Both the position numbers and the translations under genes were made by a program. The notes under the pieces were generated by a model. The model made no database searches. It had not been told where the DNA came from and worked only from the letters and a program-made list of their open reading frames with translations. Source: RGIG464 sp045643185 (lineage in GTDB: Bacteria; Myxococcota_A; Bradymonadia; UBA4248). From it: a stretch of DNA of 14,483 nt. This document shows positions 14,410 to 14,483 of this stretch, piece by piece; within the stretch, counting starts at the first letter, position 1, and each line of letters begins with the position of its first letter. The stretch is taken from the NCBI GenBank assembly GCA_045643185.1, contig JAZUKH010000251.1:1-14483 (forward strand). Reading direction: 5' to 3'.

Positions 14410-14483
14410 GGCCCTGCCAGGTGAAGGGGTAGCGGCGTATTTGGCGGCGGCGATTTGATGTAGAGACGCAAAATGTTGCGTCT
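14410..14483 (+). repeat. Composite palindromic repeat, copy 3 (cut by the window end)
   Basis: The left shell (14410-14441) matches the other copies in 31 of 32 bases (one C to T) and starts one base later. After it comes a different, third core that contains AGACGCAA-AATG-TTGCGTCT, an 8-bp perfect inverted repeat (14464-14483), preceded by GTAG, so a longer GTAGAGACGC palindrome probably continues past the window. The right shell is not in view. Confidence 0.8.

Overview
The window reads as bacterial chromosome from an uncultured member of the deltaproteobacterial/Myxococcota (Bradymonadia-like) radiation. This is inference from gene content: a long Ser/Thr kinase with a transmembrane segment and a C-terminal PEGA domain, and two large lipoproteins built from Cys-rich modules, MopE-type metal-binding motifs and a choice-of-anchor-L-like domain. 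GC content is moderate, unlike soil myxobacteria. An oxygen-sensitive-type L-cysteine desulfidase suggests an anaerobic or host-associated lifestyle. There are no tRNA or rRNA genes, no transposase and no CRISPR array.

Layout. 1-291: T-rich tract, a four-copy 25-bp tandem repeat, and the leader of a folate gene. 292-825 (+): 5-formyltetrahydrofolate cyclo-ligase with its own terminator. 860-930: first copy of a composite palindromic repeat. 947-10153 (all -): reading in transcription order, a 834-aa Cys-rich lipoprotein, a repeat-containing spacer, a PEGA Ser/Thr kinase, 8 nt later a 2TM ion channel with two RCK units, then a second, shorter paralogue of the lipoprotein. 10154-10778: a 625-bp divergent spacer with palindromes, a hexanucleotide microsatellite, strong hairpins and a 16-bp tandem duplication. 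10779-11990 (+): an MscS-type channel whose C-terminal domain is duplicated. 11991-12351: spacer between convergent genes with a terminator for each side. 12352-14373 (-): a sirtuin abutting an L-cysteine desulfidase (cyuA) without any spacer. 14410-14483: third copy of the composite repeat, cut by the window end.

How it may work together. The kinase and the RCK channel are almost certainly co-transcribed and probably translationally coupled, and a perfect 23-bp inverted repeat covers the channel's start codon. Paralogous surface lipoproteins lie on both sides. I propose a surface-sensing, phosphorylation and ion-gating locus. The synteny is visible; the functional link is speculation. The other notable items are the repeat family, whose invariant shell carries interchangeable palindromic cores, and the MscS protein with a tandemly duplicated C-terminal domain.
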